A stretch of 64,000 nt of DNA from JBPYCR01 sp051846915 (GCF_051846915.1 NZ_JBPYCR010000001.1:62001-126000), one strand, 5' to 3'; positions 35,919-45,960 are shown, counted from the first letter of the stretch. Notes: generated from the sequence alone by a model not told the origin. Program-made: numbers and translations.

Positions 35919-37013
35919 ATGAAAGTCGCTATTATGGGTGCCGGACTTTCTGGTTTAGCTTGTGCGATAACGCTTGAAAAGAACGGTATTTCCCCAACGA
36001 TATATGAGAAAGGAAGTAGGGTAGGTGACAGATTTGTAAATGGAGAAGTGTTACTTGATATTCTAAACCGACCAATTGACGACTGTATTGCTGATCTTTC
36101 AAATAGGTATGGCATATATCTCAAACCAACATCCACTATTCAAAGTATGGAGCTTTTTTCAAAAAATGAAAAGGCAAAAATCGAGGGGCATCTAGGATTT
36201 ACAAATATTCGAGGTAGAAATCAAGATTCTTTTGAGTCCCAACTAGAACGACAAACTAAGTCAACTATTCATTTCAACTCCGAGTATACATTTGAACAAT
36301 TACGTACGGAATATACGCATGTGGTCATGGCAACTGGAGATGGGGCTTATGCAAGTGAACATAAAAACTTCAAAGAAGATTTGTCTGTATCTATAAAAGG
36401 GGCAACAGTTGAAGGTACATTCGACCCGAACAGAGTAATGGCCTGGATTGATTATGACGTTTCTCCTTATGGGTATTGTTACCTTATTCCATACTCAGAA
36501 AAGGAGACGAATGTTTCCCTAGCAATTCCTGATCTACCTGAAAACGCTGATGTAAATATTAGCGACCTTTGGGATCGATTCTACTCAAATATTCAATCTC
36601 AACTAAAACAGGAGCTACCAATTACTGATCGGTTTCAAATTACCCGTTACCCAATGGGTATCTGTCTATCTCCGAGAATAGGTAATACATTTTACGTTGG
36701 CAATTGCTTGGGTACAATGATGCCGTTTATGGGCTTTGGCCAGTACCCCTCTATTTTAAGCGGAATTTATGCTGCTTATGATTTATGCGGTATAGATAAT
36801 TATGAGGAATTAATGAAACCCGTTCGTCAAAGCTATGAAAACTCTCTTGTACTAAGAAGGTCTTTAGAAAAATTATCTAACGAAGGGTTAGATCGAATGA
36901 TCCGATCGCTTCAAGGATACTTGGGTGAAAAGTTATTTCAAACAAAATCAATTGATCCAGTAAAATTAGCAAGCTATGTACTACGACCTGTTCTAAATAT
37001 GACGAAGGAGTAA
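35919..37013 (+). CDS. FAD-dependent oxidoreductase (NAD(P)/FAD family)
   Basis: A 364-residue soluble flavoprotein. The dinucleotide-binding motif GAGLSGLACAITLEK is at residues 7-21 and YEKGSRVGDRF supplies the second half. A second FAD motif appears as GNTFYVGNCLGTMMPFMGFG near residue 255, as in geranylgeranyl-reductase-like and related enzymes. Substrate unknown. ATG behind GGAGG. Monocistronic, followed by a hairpin at 37139-37171. Confidence 0.8.
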   Translation: MKVAIMGAGLSGLACAITLEKNGISPTIYEKGSRVGDRFVNGEVLLDILNRPIDDCIADLSNRYGIYLKPTSTIQSMELFSKNEKAKIEGHLGFTNIRGRNQDSFESQLERQTKSTIHFNSEYTFEQLRTEYTHVVMATGDGAYASEHKNFKEDLSVSIKGATVEGTFDPNRVMAWIDYDVSPYGYCYLIPYSEKETNVSLAIPDLPENADVNISDLWDRFYSNIQSQLKQELPITDRFQITRYPMGICLSPRIGNTFYVGNCLGTMMPFMGFGQYPSILSGIYAAYDLCGIDNYEELMKPVRQSYENSLVLRRSLEKLSNEGLDRMIRSLQGYLGEKLFQTKSIDPVKLASYVLRPVLNMTKE

Positions 37014-37138
37014 ACGTTTTTTTCGGCTAGTTGCATCGTTTTTAGAACATCTCTTACCTCTTCCTGAATTACTCTTCGCTCCAGTTAAGTTAACTTGAAA
37101 CGATCATTTAGGTTGAAACATAACTGAATGAGCATGAA

Positions 37139-37171
37139 AACCCGGGTTCCTAATTGAGGAATTCCCGGGTT
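37139..37171. terminator. Hairpin downstream of the oxidoreductase gene
   Basis: A perfect AACCCGGG/CCCGGGTT outer stem with an inner TTCCTAATTGAGGAA pairing. U-runs are weak, so termination is only probable. Confidence 0.5.
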
Positions 37172-37308
37172 AATGTGGGATGCTGTCAAAGAGTTATTTT
37201 AGTATGATCAAAAATATTCTCTTGCCCATATGCGTTCCTCTTCTCTGTCGAGTTTCCATTAGACCGTTTATATGTAGTAAATGTTACACACATTGCAATA
37301 CAATCCGA

Positions 37309-37884
37309 TTATTGCACAATGGTTTTTTCTATCCGCGTATCTGGGATGAACCATATAATCGCAACAATTAAATAAGTAACGTAAGAAATTATCGGGACCC
37401 AAAATGCAAATGCAATACCCGTTACATACAATAGCATCGAAGTTTTCCCTTTCCAGTCAAAGCCGATTTCTTTAGCCAAATCAGAACCTTTCCCTTCACA
37501 TTGAACGACTTTCTTTTGTAAGAACAAGTATGAGACGGCACACAGTAAAAGGATAACGCCATAAAATAATGTTGGCACAGCTTCTAACGGGTTCATTCCA
37601 ACCCAAGCCGTCGAAAACGGAATTAATGACATCCAAAACAACCAGTGAAGATTGCTCCAAAGTACTTGACCATTTAGACGATTTAATTTATGTAGTAAAT
37701 GATGATGATTGTTCCAATAAATTCCGACATAAACGAAACTTAACATATAACTCACGATAGTCGGAATTAGTACCAAGAATGCTTCTTTATCAATGACTGT
37801 AGGTGGCTTTAGCTCTAATACCATAATAGTAATTATAATTGCTAGTACACCATCACTAAACGCTTCCATACGACTTGTTTTCAT
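37309..37884 (-). CDS. TMEM175-family potassium channel-like protein (DUF1211)
   Basis: A 191-residue protein of six helices. The family signature MEAFSDGVLAIIITIMVLEL opens the protein (residues 6-25). In bacterial TMEM175, four such subunits form a K+ channel whose filter is lined by large hydrophobic side chains of the first helix. ATG behind GGGGAGG. Monocistronic. Confidence 0.92.
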   Translation of the reverse strand: MKTSRMEAFSDGVLAIIITIMVLELKPPTVIDKEAFLVLIPTIVSYMLSFVYVGIYWNNHHHLLHKLNRLNGQVLWSNLHWLFWMSLIPFSTAWVGMNPLEAVPTLFYGVILLLCAVSYLFLQKKVVQCEGKGSDLAKEIGFDWKGKTSMLLYVTGIAFAFWVPIISYVTYLIVAIIWFIPDTRIEKTIVQ

Positions 37885-38243
37885 ACTACCGCCTCCCCTT
37901 TCTCTAGTTCTATTAACGATTTCTTTTAATTTTAAACGATATAACCATCATTTATCTATATTTTTTTATGTTCACCGCTCTTAACAAGTGGCCCTCATCC
38001 AATAATTTTAATCTGACCTACATTTCCAAAGCCATATTCTTTAAGGAATTCTCAGTAATCTTTCGAAAGCGTTATATCAGTCTTTTCTTCAGCCTCCCCT
38101 CGTCCCATTGCCACATTTAAGTCTTGTGTCCAATCGAAGTAATAAAAAATTCATATACTGTAGTATCTAAAACACTATGGTTTTAGTACTGTGCAAAATG
38201 ATGAAGTGAATATTTTGGTAAATTATTCGAAAGGAGTTGTATT
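37885..38243. other. Gene-free stretch
   Basis: Promoter region of the convergent spore-surface-like genes. No ORF or structured RNA recognised. Confidence 0.4.
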
Positions 38244-38846
38244 ATGCAAATTCACCATTGTCCAAACTGCGGTTATTCCCTTAACTCGTCTGATAAGCAC
38301 AATAATTACCACTGTCGCGTTTGCGAACATAGCCATAATGTTTGTCGTTGTAAGGACAGCCATGAACCGATGTCGTCTTACAGCCACCATCACGATTGCA
38401 AGCATCCTCACCGACATTGCCAGTGTGTTTGCTGTCACCATGGATCATGCAGACGGTTCATTTGTGACGATGACTTTAGGTTACGTTTAGGTGGGTTACA
38501 AGATGGGTTGAACTTCCGTCTCCGACAATTAGTTGGTTGTCATGTAGAGATTCGCCTAGAAGATGATCAAACCGTCCGTGGTGAGATCTGTCATGTTGGG
38601 TCAAACTTTGTTGAATTAATGGTTGATCACAGATATCCTCATACTGGATCAGAAGAAATAGATCCTGCTTCTGTAGATGCCTCGGGTTCTCCGGATGAAA
38701 CGGATGCACAGGGTATTACTGAAATAGAGGAGCAAGGGAGTAAGAATAACAAGAGAAAGAAAAGCTATACAGTGATTTTCTCGCTGGAAAAAATCAACCA
38801 TATGGAACACCATTGCGGATGCCCAGGCCCTTGCACATGTAAGTAG
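38244..38846 (+). CDS. Cys/His-rich protein with Sm-like (CotB-type) domain
   Basis: A 200-residue protein whose first 75 residues are packed with Cys and His (HCPNCGY, CRVCEHSHN, CRCKD, HCQCVCCHHGSC), so it may bind several metal ions. A small beta-barrel segment follows: GCHVEIRLEDDQTVRGEI then CHVGSNFVEL, close to the core of CotB/DUF2642-type coat domains, ending with IFSLEKINHM. The extreme C-terminus is again Cys-rich (HHCGCPGPCTC). It lies near the mnx operon and is probably a spore-surface component (inference). Confidence 0.7.
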   Translation: MQIHHCPNCGYSLNSSDKHNNYHCRVCEHSHNVCRCKDSHEPMSSYSHHHDCKHPHRHCQCVCCHHGSCRRFICDDDFRLRLGGLQDGLNFRLRQLVGCHVEIRLEDDQTVRGEICHVGSNFVELMVDHRYPHTGSEEIDPASVDASGSPDETDAQGITEIEEQGSKNNKRKKSYTVIFSLEKINHMEHHCGCPGPCTCK

Positions 38847-38948
38847 TAGCAATTGCGTTTTATAGACCTTCTTTGTGAGGGGATTACTTTGTTCATCCCC
38901 TCAAATCATAGAGCGTTTAAATTCCATAAAGATAGGAGGGGTAATGCC

Positions 38949-39890
38949 ATGAAAGACATGTTCCAAAAAATACATGACCAAATCAAGAATAATTCCTGTC
39001 TTCTGATTAAACAAAGGCTGCCTTTTCTCATTATCTATTCGCAAAATGGAACTACCTTTAAAGCTATTGGAAAAAATAACTCCAAAGATTATTTTAGCAC
39101 TCACCTTTTTATGTTTGCGGACTACCTTGAAAACCAAAAATGTATCACCCTATTCCCGGTAAATCAAAAAACTCATACGATTTCCTATACTACTCAAGTT
39201 GTTGTTTCCCTCAATGCCATTTGTGGAATTCAATGGGTAAAACCTAAATTGATTAGCAAAGCAAAACGTCGACACACGACAGAAAAACCAATTAATACTG
39301 ATAAAAAAACAGGCAATTACGAACCTCAAAATAATAAAAAGACAGCCTCACATAAACAAGACAACGCCAAACCTGTGATCGTTGAGAATAACAAAACTTC
39401 CCCATCTCATACTACTGCACCATCCGAAATAACTATTCAGCGAAAAGATGATTTCCCTACACGTAGGAATGAAGTAAATTCCTCAATATCTCTGAACCGA
39501 ATAATTCCAGATATGGAAAATAAAAATTCACCTGCAGTAGATGGTTCAGAAGTAGAACAAACACTCCGTTCAAAGATAGAGGATGCAGAAGAAAGAGTAA
39601 TCGATAGCGACACTGAAAAGCCATCCACGATTAAAGAGGAAATGTACAAAGACCTAGTAGAAATATATCCACATCAACATTCACATCATTCGACTGTTAA
39701 ACCTGCGCAGAAGTCACAGCCTGATTTTCTCCTAATTTCAACGAATAGTGAAAAACAAGAACATAAAAAGGTTCAATCCTCTGAAACTGAGTCAAATGAA
39801 ACTCCAGAAAAGGTAGTGAAAACATTAACCTCCTTTATTCCACTCGATAAAATTAGATCGATTACGATTAAACATGACAAGAAAAACTAA
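38949..39890 (+). CDS. CotB-like protein with long low-complexity tail
   Basis: Start at ATG 38949, seven bases after TAGGAGGGG; a longer frame from 38853 lacks a site. The first 110 residues look like an Sm-like barrel (CLLIKQRLPFLIIYSQNG, then VVSLNAICGIQWV). The remaining 200 residues are charged, Ser/Thr/Lys/Glu-rich and without order, ending with FIPLDKIRSITIKHD, which is again barrel-like. A barrel core with a disordered charged tail is typical of outer spore-coat morphogenetic proteins such as CotB. It follows the Cys/His-rich gene on the same strand, about 100 bp away. Confidence 0.6.
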   Translation: MKDMFQKIHDQIKNNSCLLIKQRLPFLIIYSQNGTTFKAIGKNNSKDYFSTHLFMFADYLENQKCITLFPVNQKTHTISYTTQVVVSLNAICGIQWVKPKLISKAKRRHTTEKPINTDKKTGNYEPQNNKKTASHKQDNAKPVIVENNKTSPSHTTAPSEITIQRKDDFPTRRNEVNSSISLNRIIPDMENKNSPAVDGSEVEQTLRSKIEDAEERVIDSDTEKPSTIKEEMYKDLVEIYPHQHSHHSTVKPAQKSQPDFLLISTNSEKQEHKKVQSSETESNETPEKVVKTLTSFIPLDKIRSITIKHDKKN

Positions 39891-40483
39891 AATTTAAAAT
39901 TATTGGATGAGGATTTCTATTATGCGTTTGTTAAGTTCTGTTAAAAGCAATGTTAATCTTCTTACACCTATTTATGCAGTTAGGATACAAATTCCCTTCG
40001 TACCGTGTGCACTTAGTAAATTATTTTCATGGTCCTGCCAAAAAGGAGATCGGTAGGGTGTGCCCAGAAGGATAACAGTTATTTCCTAAGAGACTAGCTC
40101 AAGAATCTATAGGTTACTGGCAATTCCGCAAAAAAATCAACCACTAGGTTTAACAGGACTTTTTGTGTTTGAAAGCTTATTACGATAGTAATCCCTGCCA
40201 GCTCTCTAGCCCTCTACCTCCTGTTGGGCTTATAGTCATTAGGTAGTAAGGAGGATTACCTTAACGTTCCTATGCTTGTCTATATGTGAGCATGTAGTTC
40301 GTGTTTTTTACAACAAATATTTAGTTTGTTCTAGTAATAACTATTATATCATGAATATTTCTTATAATTTTGGTGGGTTCCCTTAAGTGAAGTCTTGTTA
40401 AATTTCAGGGATAAATCAATTTATGAAGCAAGGAAATGCGTGGTATATAAATAAATGCTAAGTGAATGTGCAATATTGTAATC
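39891..40483. other. Gene-free stretch, about 590 bp, between convergent spore-surface genes
   Basis: No ORF with a usable start. Stretches such as GGTAGTAAGGAGGATTACC look like imperfect inverted repeats, possibly remnants of a mobile element, but no family is recognised. Confidence 0.35.
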
Positions 40484-40516
40484 CTGACTCGATCACATAA
40501 ACCGAGTCAGATTTTT
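40484..40516 (+). terminator. Terminator for plus-strand transcripts
   Basis: A perfect 8-bp stem CTGACTCG/CGAGTCAG followed by ATTTTT on the plus strand. It also lies 4 bp past the minus-strand mnxD-like gene, so it may work in both directions. Confidence 0.65.
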
Positions 40517-40519
40517 AGT

Positions 40520-41230
40520 TCAATTCTCTTTTTTTATTGATATCATTATGATTTTTTCCATAGAGATTATTTTTACATCCTTTTCCACCTTTAAAACAAT
40601 GGTTTCTTTGTTCACATCGGTTACGAACCCTTTAATCACCTCATCATCCATCGTGATTTCAATAGTTTTTGTTTCAAGAAACAGTAAATATATATTTAAC
40701 CGCATTCGGAAGAATAGATGCAGTAATTTTGGCGATGAAGCAACTGTAGCACCAAAAAAACTGGTAATATCACGACGCAGACAAGGGTCAATATCGCGCA
40801 ATTGTGCTTCATGCTCGTGTTCCGCAAACCGCCCTTTTGGTTCCACCTTTCCGATGACACGGTATGGTAGAATGGTCTCCATCTTGTCATCTAGTAAGAC
40901 AACAAAGTCAAAGCCAGCCGTGTGAACTTTCCCTTCTACGGTTTGACCTGTGAGTAGTTTCACTTCCACAAATAACCCTTCCAATCCGAAAAGGGCCTTG
41001 CGAAACGTCTCTTCCGGCGGTCTGTTATCTAATGCCAGATCAAGAAGTAATTCATTTGCAACAGCAATTTCCTTTTCTAGTTCTTCTAATTCGTCAATGG
41101 ATAGGCAACTTGTTGGGGATGGGAATTCCGCAGTTGGAAACCTATCTGGGCAACAACGATGATCAGTACAAAAGTCTTCAATCGGGGCTTCTTCAACAAG
41201 AGGAAGGTTCTTCCTCGTCACAAACTTCAT
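40520..41230 (-). CDS. MnxD paralogue, two Sm-like barrels
   Basis: Start at ATG 41230 behind AAGGAGGTG; 236 residues. Two barrel segments can be laid on MnxD of the adjacent operon. The first, VEVKLLTGQTVEGKV then AGFDFVVL and ILPYRVIGKVEP, matches ITGKVTTVGRDFVML and IWLPYTAIESANIP in MnxD. The second, MDDEVIKGFVTDVNKETIVL then ISMEKIIMISI, matches KIVKTDMKNLYLKSKTCIPL then IQSVTTI. The middle linker QLRDIDPCLRRDITSFFG also resembles QLRQKIVLRFGETVSKRD. The first 55 residues are Cys-rich. It follows mnxG on the same strand, 170 bp away. Confidence 0.8.
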   Translation of the reverse strand: MKFVTRKNLPLVEEAPIEDFCTDHRCCPDRFPTAEFPSPTSCLSIDELEELEKEIAVANELLLDLALDNRPPEETFRKALFGLEGLFVEVKLLTGQTVEGKVHTAGFDFVVLLDDKMETILPYRVIGKVEPKGRFAEHEHEAQLRDIDPCLRRDITSFFGATVASSPKLLHLFFRMRLNIYLLFLETKTIEITMDDEVIKGFVTDVNKETIVLKVEKDVKIISMEKIIMISIKKEN

Positions 41231-41272
41231 CTTATTCACCTCCTTCCTTAAGAACCTTTTTATGTATGCGAT

Positions 41273-41346
41273 GGTGGCGGACACTAAGTAAAGGGAATCA
41301 GTGTAAGCTTTTTCGCCCCTTCTTTATTTACTTAGTGCCAGACACC
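41273..41346. repeat. Inverted-repeat element after mnxG (74 bp)
   Basis: Outer arms GGTGGCGGACACTAAGTAAA and TTTACTTAGTGCCAGACACC pair over 20 bp with three mismatches. No ORF. It lies between the mnxG stop and the mnxD-like gene and could act as a processing or termination hairpin, or be a short mobile palindromic repeat. Confidence 0.7.
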
Positions 41347-41399
41347 ATTCCTTCTTATCTTCTAAACGTTCCAAGGAATCTAGATGGTTAGAACTACCT

Positions 41400-44300
41400 T
41401 TAGTGTTTTAGTGGAGGCAAGTGTTTTTGAGGATCCTGATGCACCCTCATAATCCCCCACATTCCTGCCTCGATATCCCAGCGAATATTACCTGAGCGAT
41501 ACATATAGTCACCAGGAAAACCAGATACTGATCCAGCCCCACCCAAGAGCGGTAGATTGCGAATAGCTCCAGCTACCTGATGGCCAACGACCGATTCAAT
41601 ACGTGAATTCATATCCTTTGAATCGAAGTGCCAGCGGTGTCCGTGCAGGTGGAAGGTGTGTGAACGGCGTCTTTCTGCTGGAGTCACTAACCGAATTGTA
41701 ACTGGGTCACCTAAATAGCTTTCAAACAGAGGTGTTGCTGGGTCTTCAAACACGATGGAGGAAAATAGTTCATGTAGCTCAGGATGTTCGCGATAGCGGT
41801 TTATGAGACGCTCAGAACGGTAATTAAATCCGCGTGATCCCTGGTCGTACGTATCAAGAAGGTCCTCATCAATTTCTGGTGGTGCTAAGAGGATACTGTC
41901 AACAGGATCAAAGATAATTTGTTCGTCTTTGTCTAGCAGTCTTACACCGTCATGCATGATTAGAGCGAACTCTCTCGTATCAGGCAGTAATGAGTTCCGT
42001 AAAATCACATTGGCACCAGTCCTAACAGGTTTAAGGGTATACGGATCTAAATATTCGGTCCCTCTAGGTTCAGCAATAAAAGCTCCGAAAGTGCCATGCC
42101 CTTTGTGATTACGAAAATCAGCCATATCCCATAATCCGCAAGCTCCAACTTGGCTGTCTACAAACCAGCGGTAGTTAATAGTCTCACCTGGCCCCACTGT
42201 TTGGTCGTCATTAAATCCTACGGTTTCTCCTGAGGATGTCTTAACGTCATAATCGATCAGTTGTGGATGAAGTGATATTCTTAAGGACGGCGGATAGAAT
42301 GCTTGTTCTTTCACTATCGGGTAGGGATAGATCCCATCTTTAAATGGGAACAAATCAAATTTCAGCATACTTGTCAAGGTAACATCGACTGTATCACCCA
42401 CATTGGCTCGAATAATCAATGGCTCTGGTTTCTTTCTTCCGCTTAAAATATCATCCATTTCTTCACGTAAGGCAAAAATGATTCCATGCGGGTCGTGATC
42501 ACCGTATCGGTTGTATTCGATTGGAGTTTGAAAAGCAACAATATCAAATTTTCGAACAGGCCCTTTAACCGGCAAGAGGGTAGGGTCTTTTGCTGATTGC
42601 GGCACCTTCCCTGTACATTCTGGAAACGGTTTACCGCGCTTTGGCGGTGCAGGCCGATCCGCTAGAGGAATGAGGTCTGGAACACGTTCACCGTATGCCC
42701 GAATTAATCCCCATAGCCCATGCCATAAATCCTCTTCCGTTTCAAAGGCCCACAAATAGTCTCCGGCTCTAGGGATAAAGGTTTCAAAAGTGAACGACTC
42801 CGAAATTCCAATATGGTTCTGGCAGTTAAGACTAGATAATAGATCCCCCCTTTCCTGCAGCCATTTTAGCCCGTGAACATTAAAGCTGTGGGATTCTTCT
42901 TGCGCCCCTTGCAATAGTCTGATGCGAATCGGATCGCCCTCATAAGCGTATAAAATCGGTGTAACCGGATCCCCATGGACGTGAGAACTAAAACTGTAAG
43001 CCGGATCACAATCAGGACCTAAACGAAACTGGAGCGGCTCATTTTTATAATTCACTCCAAATACTCCAGGATCATCCTGTGAAGCCGGGAAAGGGGGCGG
43101 ATTGATAGGTTTGCCGTCTTCGTCAAATAATTGAGTGAAATCTTGTGTGAATAAAGCAAAGTCACGGTAATTTGGGATGAATGGATTTTCGACGGTTACC
43201 TGTGTGCCATGATCCACTTCTTTACCCGTCTTCGAATCAAGGAGCGTTGAAAAACGCGGGTGTATGACACCGGAGCCAAACACACCGTGATGTTGATGAG
43301 CCAATGGGAATAGATGATCATGGAAGTACCATGCTTTCAATTCAACATCGGCAAAATAGGAATATCGGATTGTTTCGCCTGGTAAGACAGATGAATCATA
43401 GTTCCACCCAACATTTGCTCCATCACATACAAGTACATCGAATTTTACAAAGTGAATATGAAACCCATTTTCATACGTTCTCGTTACAAGCTGGAAGGCA
43501 TCACCATCTAAAATATGCGGGAGTCGGTTCGTATAATTAATTTGAATACACGTATTTGCTGGGGCATGGATGACAAGCGGTTCTGGTTCCTTTTCACCTG
43601 AACAAATGGCCTCTAAGTCTTCGTCAGGAACGAAGATTCGCCCCTTTGGATCGTGCCAGCCGTGTTTATTATAAACAATGTCTAACTCAATGATTGAAAC
43701 ATTAAACTCTTTAACCTTCACTCCCTCTGGGCAAGGGTCTGTAAATACCGCTCCTGGTCTAGAATTAGGGATCGCAGCATGTCGCTCAAGCTCCGTCAGT
43801 CCTCTTCCTCCAACAATGCCGAGTGGAGGGCGAGGTGCTTTATTTCCAACCTTGCCAGGTATAAAATTCGGAAATCCTGGTCTCAATTTAGTTGGCTTTG
43901 GAGGCTTCGGTCGATCTGGAAGCGGTTGAAGTGCTGCAATAGTCTCACCATTTGGATAGCACTGGCTGCCATCTTGAAGAGTGTCAAATACGCGATTCAT
44001 TCCCCACATACCGGCCGCAAAGTGTGGATAAAGGTGACAGTGAATTACCGCATCACCCATCGAACCCTGCAGACTTCCTAACCCATATAGGGGAGAAATC
44101 GTATAGTGAGACTGTGGACTAATCGCTTGGGCATCAAAGATTTCTGAAGATAAGTCCTTAGGATCACTAAACCATTGATGGACATGGTAGTGGAATACAT
44201 GCGTTTCCTTCATTCCTCCATGAAAAAGGCGAATTTTAGCTGGATCACCAACGTACCCTCTCAAAATGGGAGCGGATGGGTCCCCAAACACCCACGAATC

Positions 44301-45041
44301 GTGATGGACTTCCTCTCCTTCACAATTTGGGCACACAACCCCTTCGGCAAGCAGCTGCGAGCGTCGATTTTCAGGTTCATAACGGTAGTTCGCTCCATGG
44401 AATGAATCTTCTTCCTGATTAGAAATGTGATTAATCGGACGGTTTCCAGTTATATCATCTACTTCCATTTCATCATGGAACATCCAAACATATTCGCGGA
44501 AAGATGGCAGCAGTGGATGATGAATATCCGCATACAATCCGCTGTTAGATTCCTTTCCTGTAATTGGGTCAGTCCACCAGGAAAACCGATTTTGAACCAC
44601 TAGAGCGCCGAACAGTCCATTTCCATTTGTACCATTTTCTGTGCTCGATTGGTTTCCTAAATCGGAAAAGAAATATTTCCCATCTGCAACAGCATGGATA
44701 CGATAAAGAATGGATTCGTTCGGTGCTACTGTGGTGTCTTTATTAAAGCCCACCATGGTACCATCGGATTGACAAACATCATAATCCGCTTCCTGAAAAT
44801 GAATACCTGTGTTAAACGGCAGTTTGTTTTCAAATTGAATTTCCACTATATCGCCCTCATTCGCCCGAATTGCTAAAGGCTGAACGAGTTCGACAGGAGT
44901 GAAAGGATTCTTTTTGACTAATCTTTTCACTTTTTGCTCATTTTCTTTTAATACATACATCATTCCATTTGGGTTGTGATCACCAAAGGTATTGACGACA
45001 ATTCGTATCGGGATGGCAACCACGTGGTATCTTCGTATCAT
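41400..45041 (-). CDS. mnxG: Manganese-oxidising multicopper oxidase MnxG
   Basis: A 1213-residue multicopper oxidase, the size of MnxG of marine Bacillus (about 1217). Copper motifs are out of the usual order, as known for MnxG. HVFHYHVHQW (281-290) and HCHLYPHFAAGM (334-345) sit in the first third, FHDHLFPLAHQHHG in the middle and FHLHGHRWHF near the C-terminus. The last domain lacks an HCH motif. In the family, MnxG with small MnxE and MnxF forms a complex in the exosporium that oxidises Mn(II) in two one-electron steps to Mn(IV) oxide. It is downstream of mnxA-F on the same strand. ATG behind AGAGGG. Confidence 0.93.
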   Translation of the reverse strand: MIRRYHVVAIPIRIVVNTFGDHNPNGMMYVLKENEQKVKRLVKKNPFTPVELVQPLAIRANEGDIVEIQFENKLPFNTGIHFQEADYDVCQSDGTMVGFNKDTTVAPNESILYRIHAVADGKYFFSDLGNQSSTENGTNGNGLFGALVVQNRFSWWTDPITGKESNSGLYADIHHPLLPSFREYVWMFHDEMEVDDITGNRPINHISNQEEDSFHGANYRYEPENRRSQLLAEGVVCPNCEGEEVHHDSWVFGDPSAPILRGYVGDPAKIRLFHGGMKETHVFHYHVHQWFSDPKDLSSEIFDAQAISPQSHYTISPLYGLGSLQGSMGDAVIHCHLYPHFAAGMWGMNRVFDTLQDGSQCYPNGETIAALQPLPDRPKPPKPTKLRPGFPNFIPGKVGNKAPRPPLGIVGGRGLTELERHAAIPNSRPGAVFTDPCPEGVKVKEFNVSIIELDIVYNKHGWHDPKGRIFVPDEDLEAICSGEKEPEPLVIHAPANTCIQINYTNRLPHILDGDAFQLVTRTYENGFHIHFVKFDVLVCDGANVGWNYDSSVLPGETIRYSYFADVELKAWYFHDHLFPLAHQHHGVFGSGVIHPRFSTLLDSKTGKEVDHGTQVTVENPFIPNYRDFALFTQDFTQLFDEDGKPINPPPFPASQDDPGVFGVNYKNEPLQFRLGPDCDPAYSFSSHVHGDPVTPILYAYEGDPIRIRLLQGAQEESHSFNVHGLKWLQERGDLLSSLNCQNHIGISESFTFETFIPRAGDYLWAFETEEDLWHGLWGLIRAYGERVPDLIPLADRPAPPKRGKPFPECTGKVPQSAKDPTLLPVKGPVRKFDIVAFQTPIEYNRYGDHDPHGIIFALREEMDDILSGRKKPEPLIIRANVGDTVDVTLTSMLKFDLFPFKDGIYPYPIVKEQAFYPPSLRISLHPQLIDYDVKTSSGETVGFNDDQTVGPGETINYRWFVDSQVGACGLWDMADFRNHKGHGTFGAFIAEPRGTEYLDPYTLKPVRTGANVILRNSLLPDTREFALIMHDGVRLLDKDEQIIFDPVDSILLAPPEIDEDLLDTYDQGSRGFNYRSERLINRYREHPELHELFSSIVFEDPATPLFESYLGDPVTIRLVTPAERRRSHTFHLHGHRWHFDSKDMNSRIESVVGHQVAGAIRNLPLLGGAGSVSGFPGDYMYRSGNIRWDIEAGMWGIMRVHQDPQKHLPPLKH

Positions 45042-45059
45042 TTAACACCCTCTTCTCTT

Positions 45060-45347
45060 TTAATCTTTTAGGTCTGGAATTTTCGTACCCCTACCTGTTT
45101 CAATATAGAAGACTTCGATTGAATGGATATGAACAAACCATTCTCTTCCCTCCAAAGCTGGGACATGAGACGTCTGAACGTCTAATACTGCTATATCTTC
45201 CATCACATCTTTGATAATGCCAATAAACAGGAACGGGAAGGATTCTGTTAAAATAAAGACTTTCCTTCCTTTATTTCTTCTAAAATGCTTTTCAATGGCA
45301 TCATCTCTTACAACGTTGACCGTACTCATTTGTCTTAGTTCATCCAA
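45060..45347 (-). CDS. mnxF: MnxF, small Mn-oxidase subunit
   Basis: Start is TTG at 45345-45347, well placed after AAGGAGGG, giving 95 residues. It is an Sm-like barrel (KVFILTESFPFLFIGIIKD, then IAVLDVQTSHVP, then FVHIHSIEVFYIE). MnxE and MnxF form a hexamer that binds Cu and associates with MnxG in the known complex. The gene is 18 bp upstream of mnxG and 64 bp downstream of mnxE. Assignment as mnxF rather than mnxE rests on gene order and approximate size. Confidence 0.85.
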   Translation of the reverse strand: MDELRQMSTVNVVRDDAIEKHFRRNKGRKVFILTESFPFLFIGIIKDVMEDIAVLDVQTSHVPALEGREWFVHIHSIEVFYIETGRGTKIPDLKD

Positions 45348-45411
45348 TGAGTAAACCCTCCTTAATAGTGTTATAGAAATGGGATTATGATACCCTTGTG
45401 CCCCGCTCCCG

Positions 45412-45747
45412 TTATGTTAATGGGAATACCAAATCGCAAGGGACTTCTGTTGAAAATGCACTGACTTTTTCAAGCGGAATGCTTAATGGAAATGGGCTTT
45501 CATAGAAAGGGGCATTCACCATTTTGATCGTCACTGGTGACAATGTAATGTGGCTTTCCGTTACTTCATCAATCGTTCCGCAGAAAATCGGTCGGAATAC
45601 TTGGCCTAGTAGGTTGAGTTGAACTGCTTTTGTAATGACCAACAATTCTTCTCCCTTCATGCTTTTTAGATCCGTTAGCAGCCTCTCATCCATTGAGTGT
45701 ATCTCATTTAACGCTTCTTCATTTGACTTTTCCTCATGATTACTCAT
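45412..45747 (-). CDS. mnxE: MnxE, small Mn-oxidase subunit
   Basis: Start at ATG 45747; an adjacent TTG at 45750 is equally close to GGGAGA. The 111-residue product has an acidic N-terminus and an Sm-like core (ELLVITKAVQLNLLGQVFRP, then FCGTIDEVTESHITLSPV, then PLSIPLEKVSAFS). Sits between mnxD and mnxF in the expected order. Partner of MnxF in the copper-binding hexamer that joins MnxG. Confidence 0.82.
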   Translation of the reverse strand: MSNHEEKSNEEALNEIHSMDERLLTDLKSMKGEELLVITKAVQLNLLGQVFRPIFCGTIDEVTESHITLSPVTIKMVNAPFYESPFPLSIPLEKVSAFSTEVPCDLVFPLT

Positions 45748-45960
45748 CAAATCTCCCTCTTTCTATTGTGTTCATTTATGCCTTACCTATTGAATTCTAT
45801 TTAACACCAAAATACCCTTGCCTTTGGAGTTGGCTCCCTTATGAAAGGTTCGCCCTTAAGCTTGACACATTTTTTACTTAGCCAACTCATTAAAATTTCA
45901 CAGAACAATATGCGTCTGCACCTTAATCTCACTTACACCGTTATCTGTTGTGAGACCACA

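Noticed and set aside
40057..40330. GTGTGCCCAGAAGG at the start of a gene-free stretch looked like a group II intron 5' end
   Set aside because: No intron-encoded protein, no domain V/VI hairpin and no matching 3' end were found in the next 450 bp.
43678..44081. Open frames antisense to mnxG
   Set aside because: Low-complexity products mirroring the Pro-rich part of MnxG; no initiation signals.
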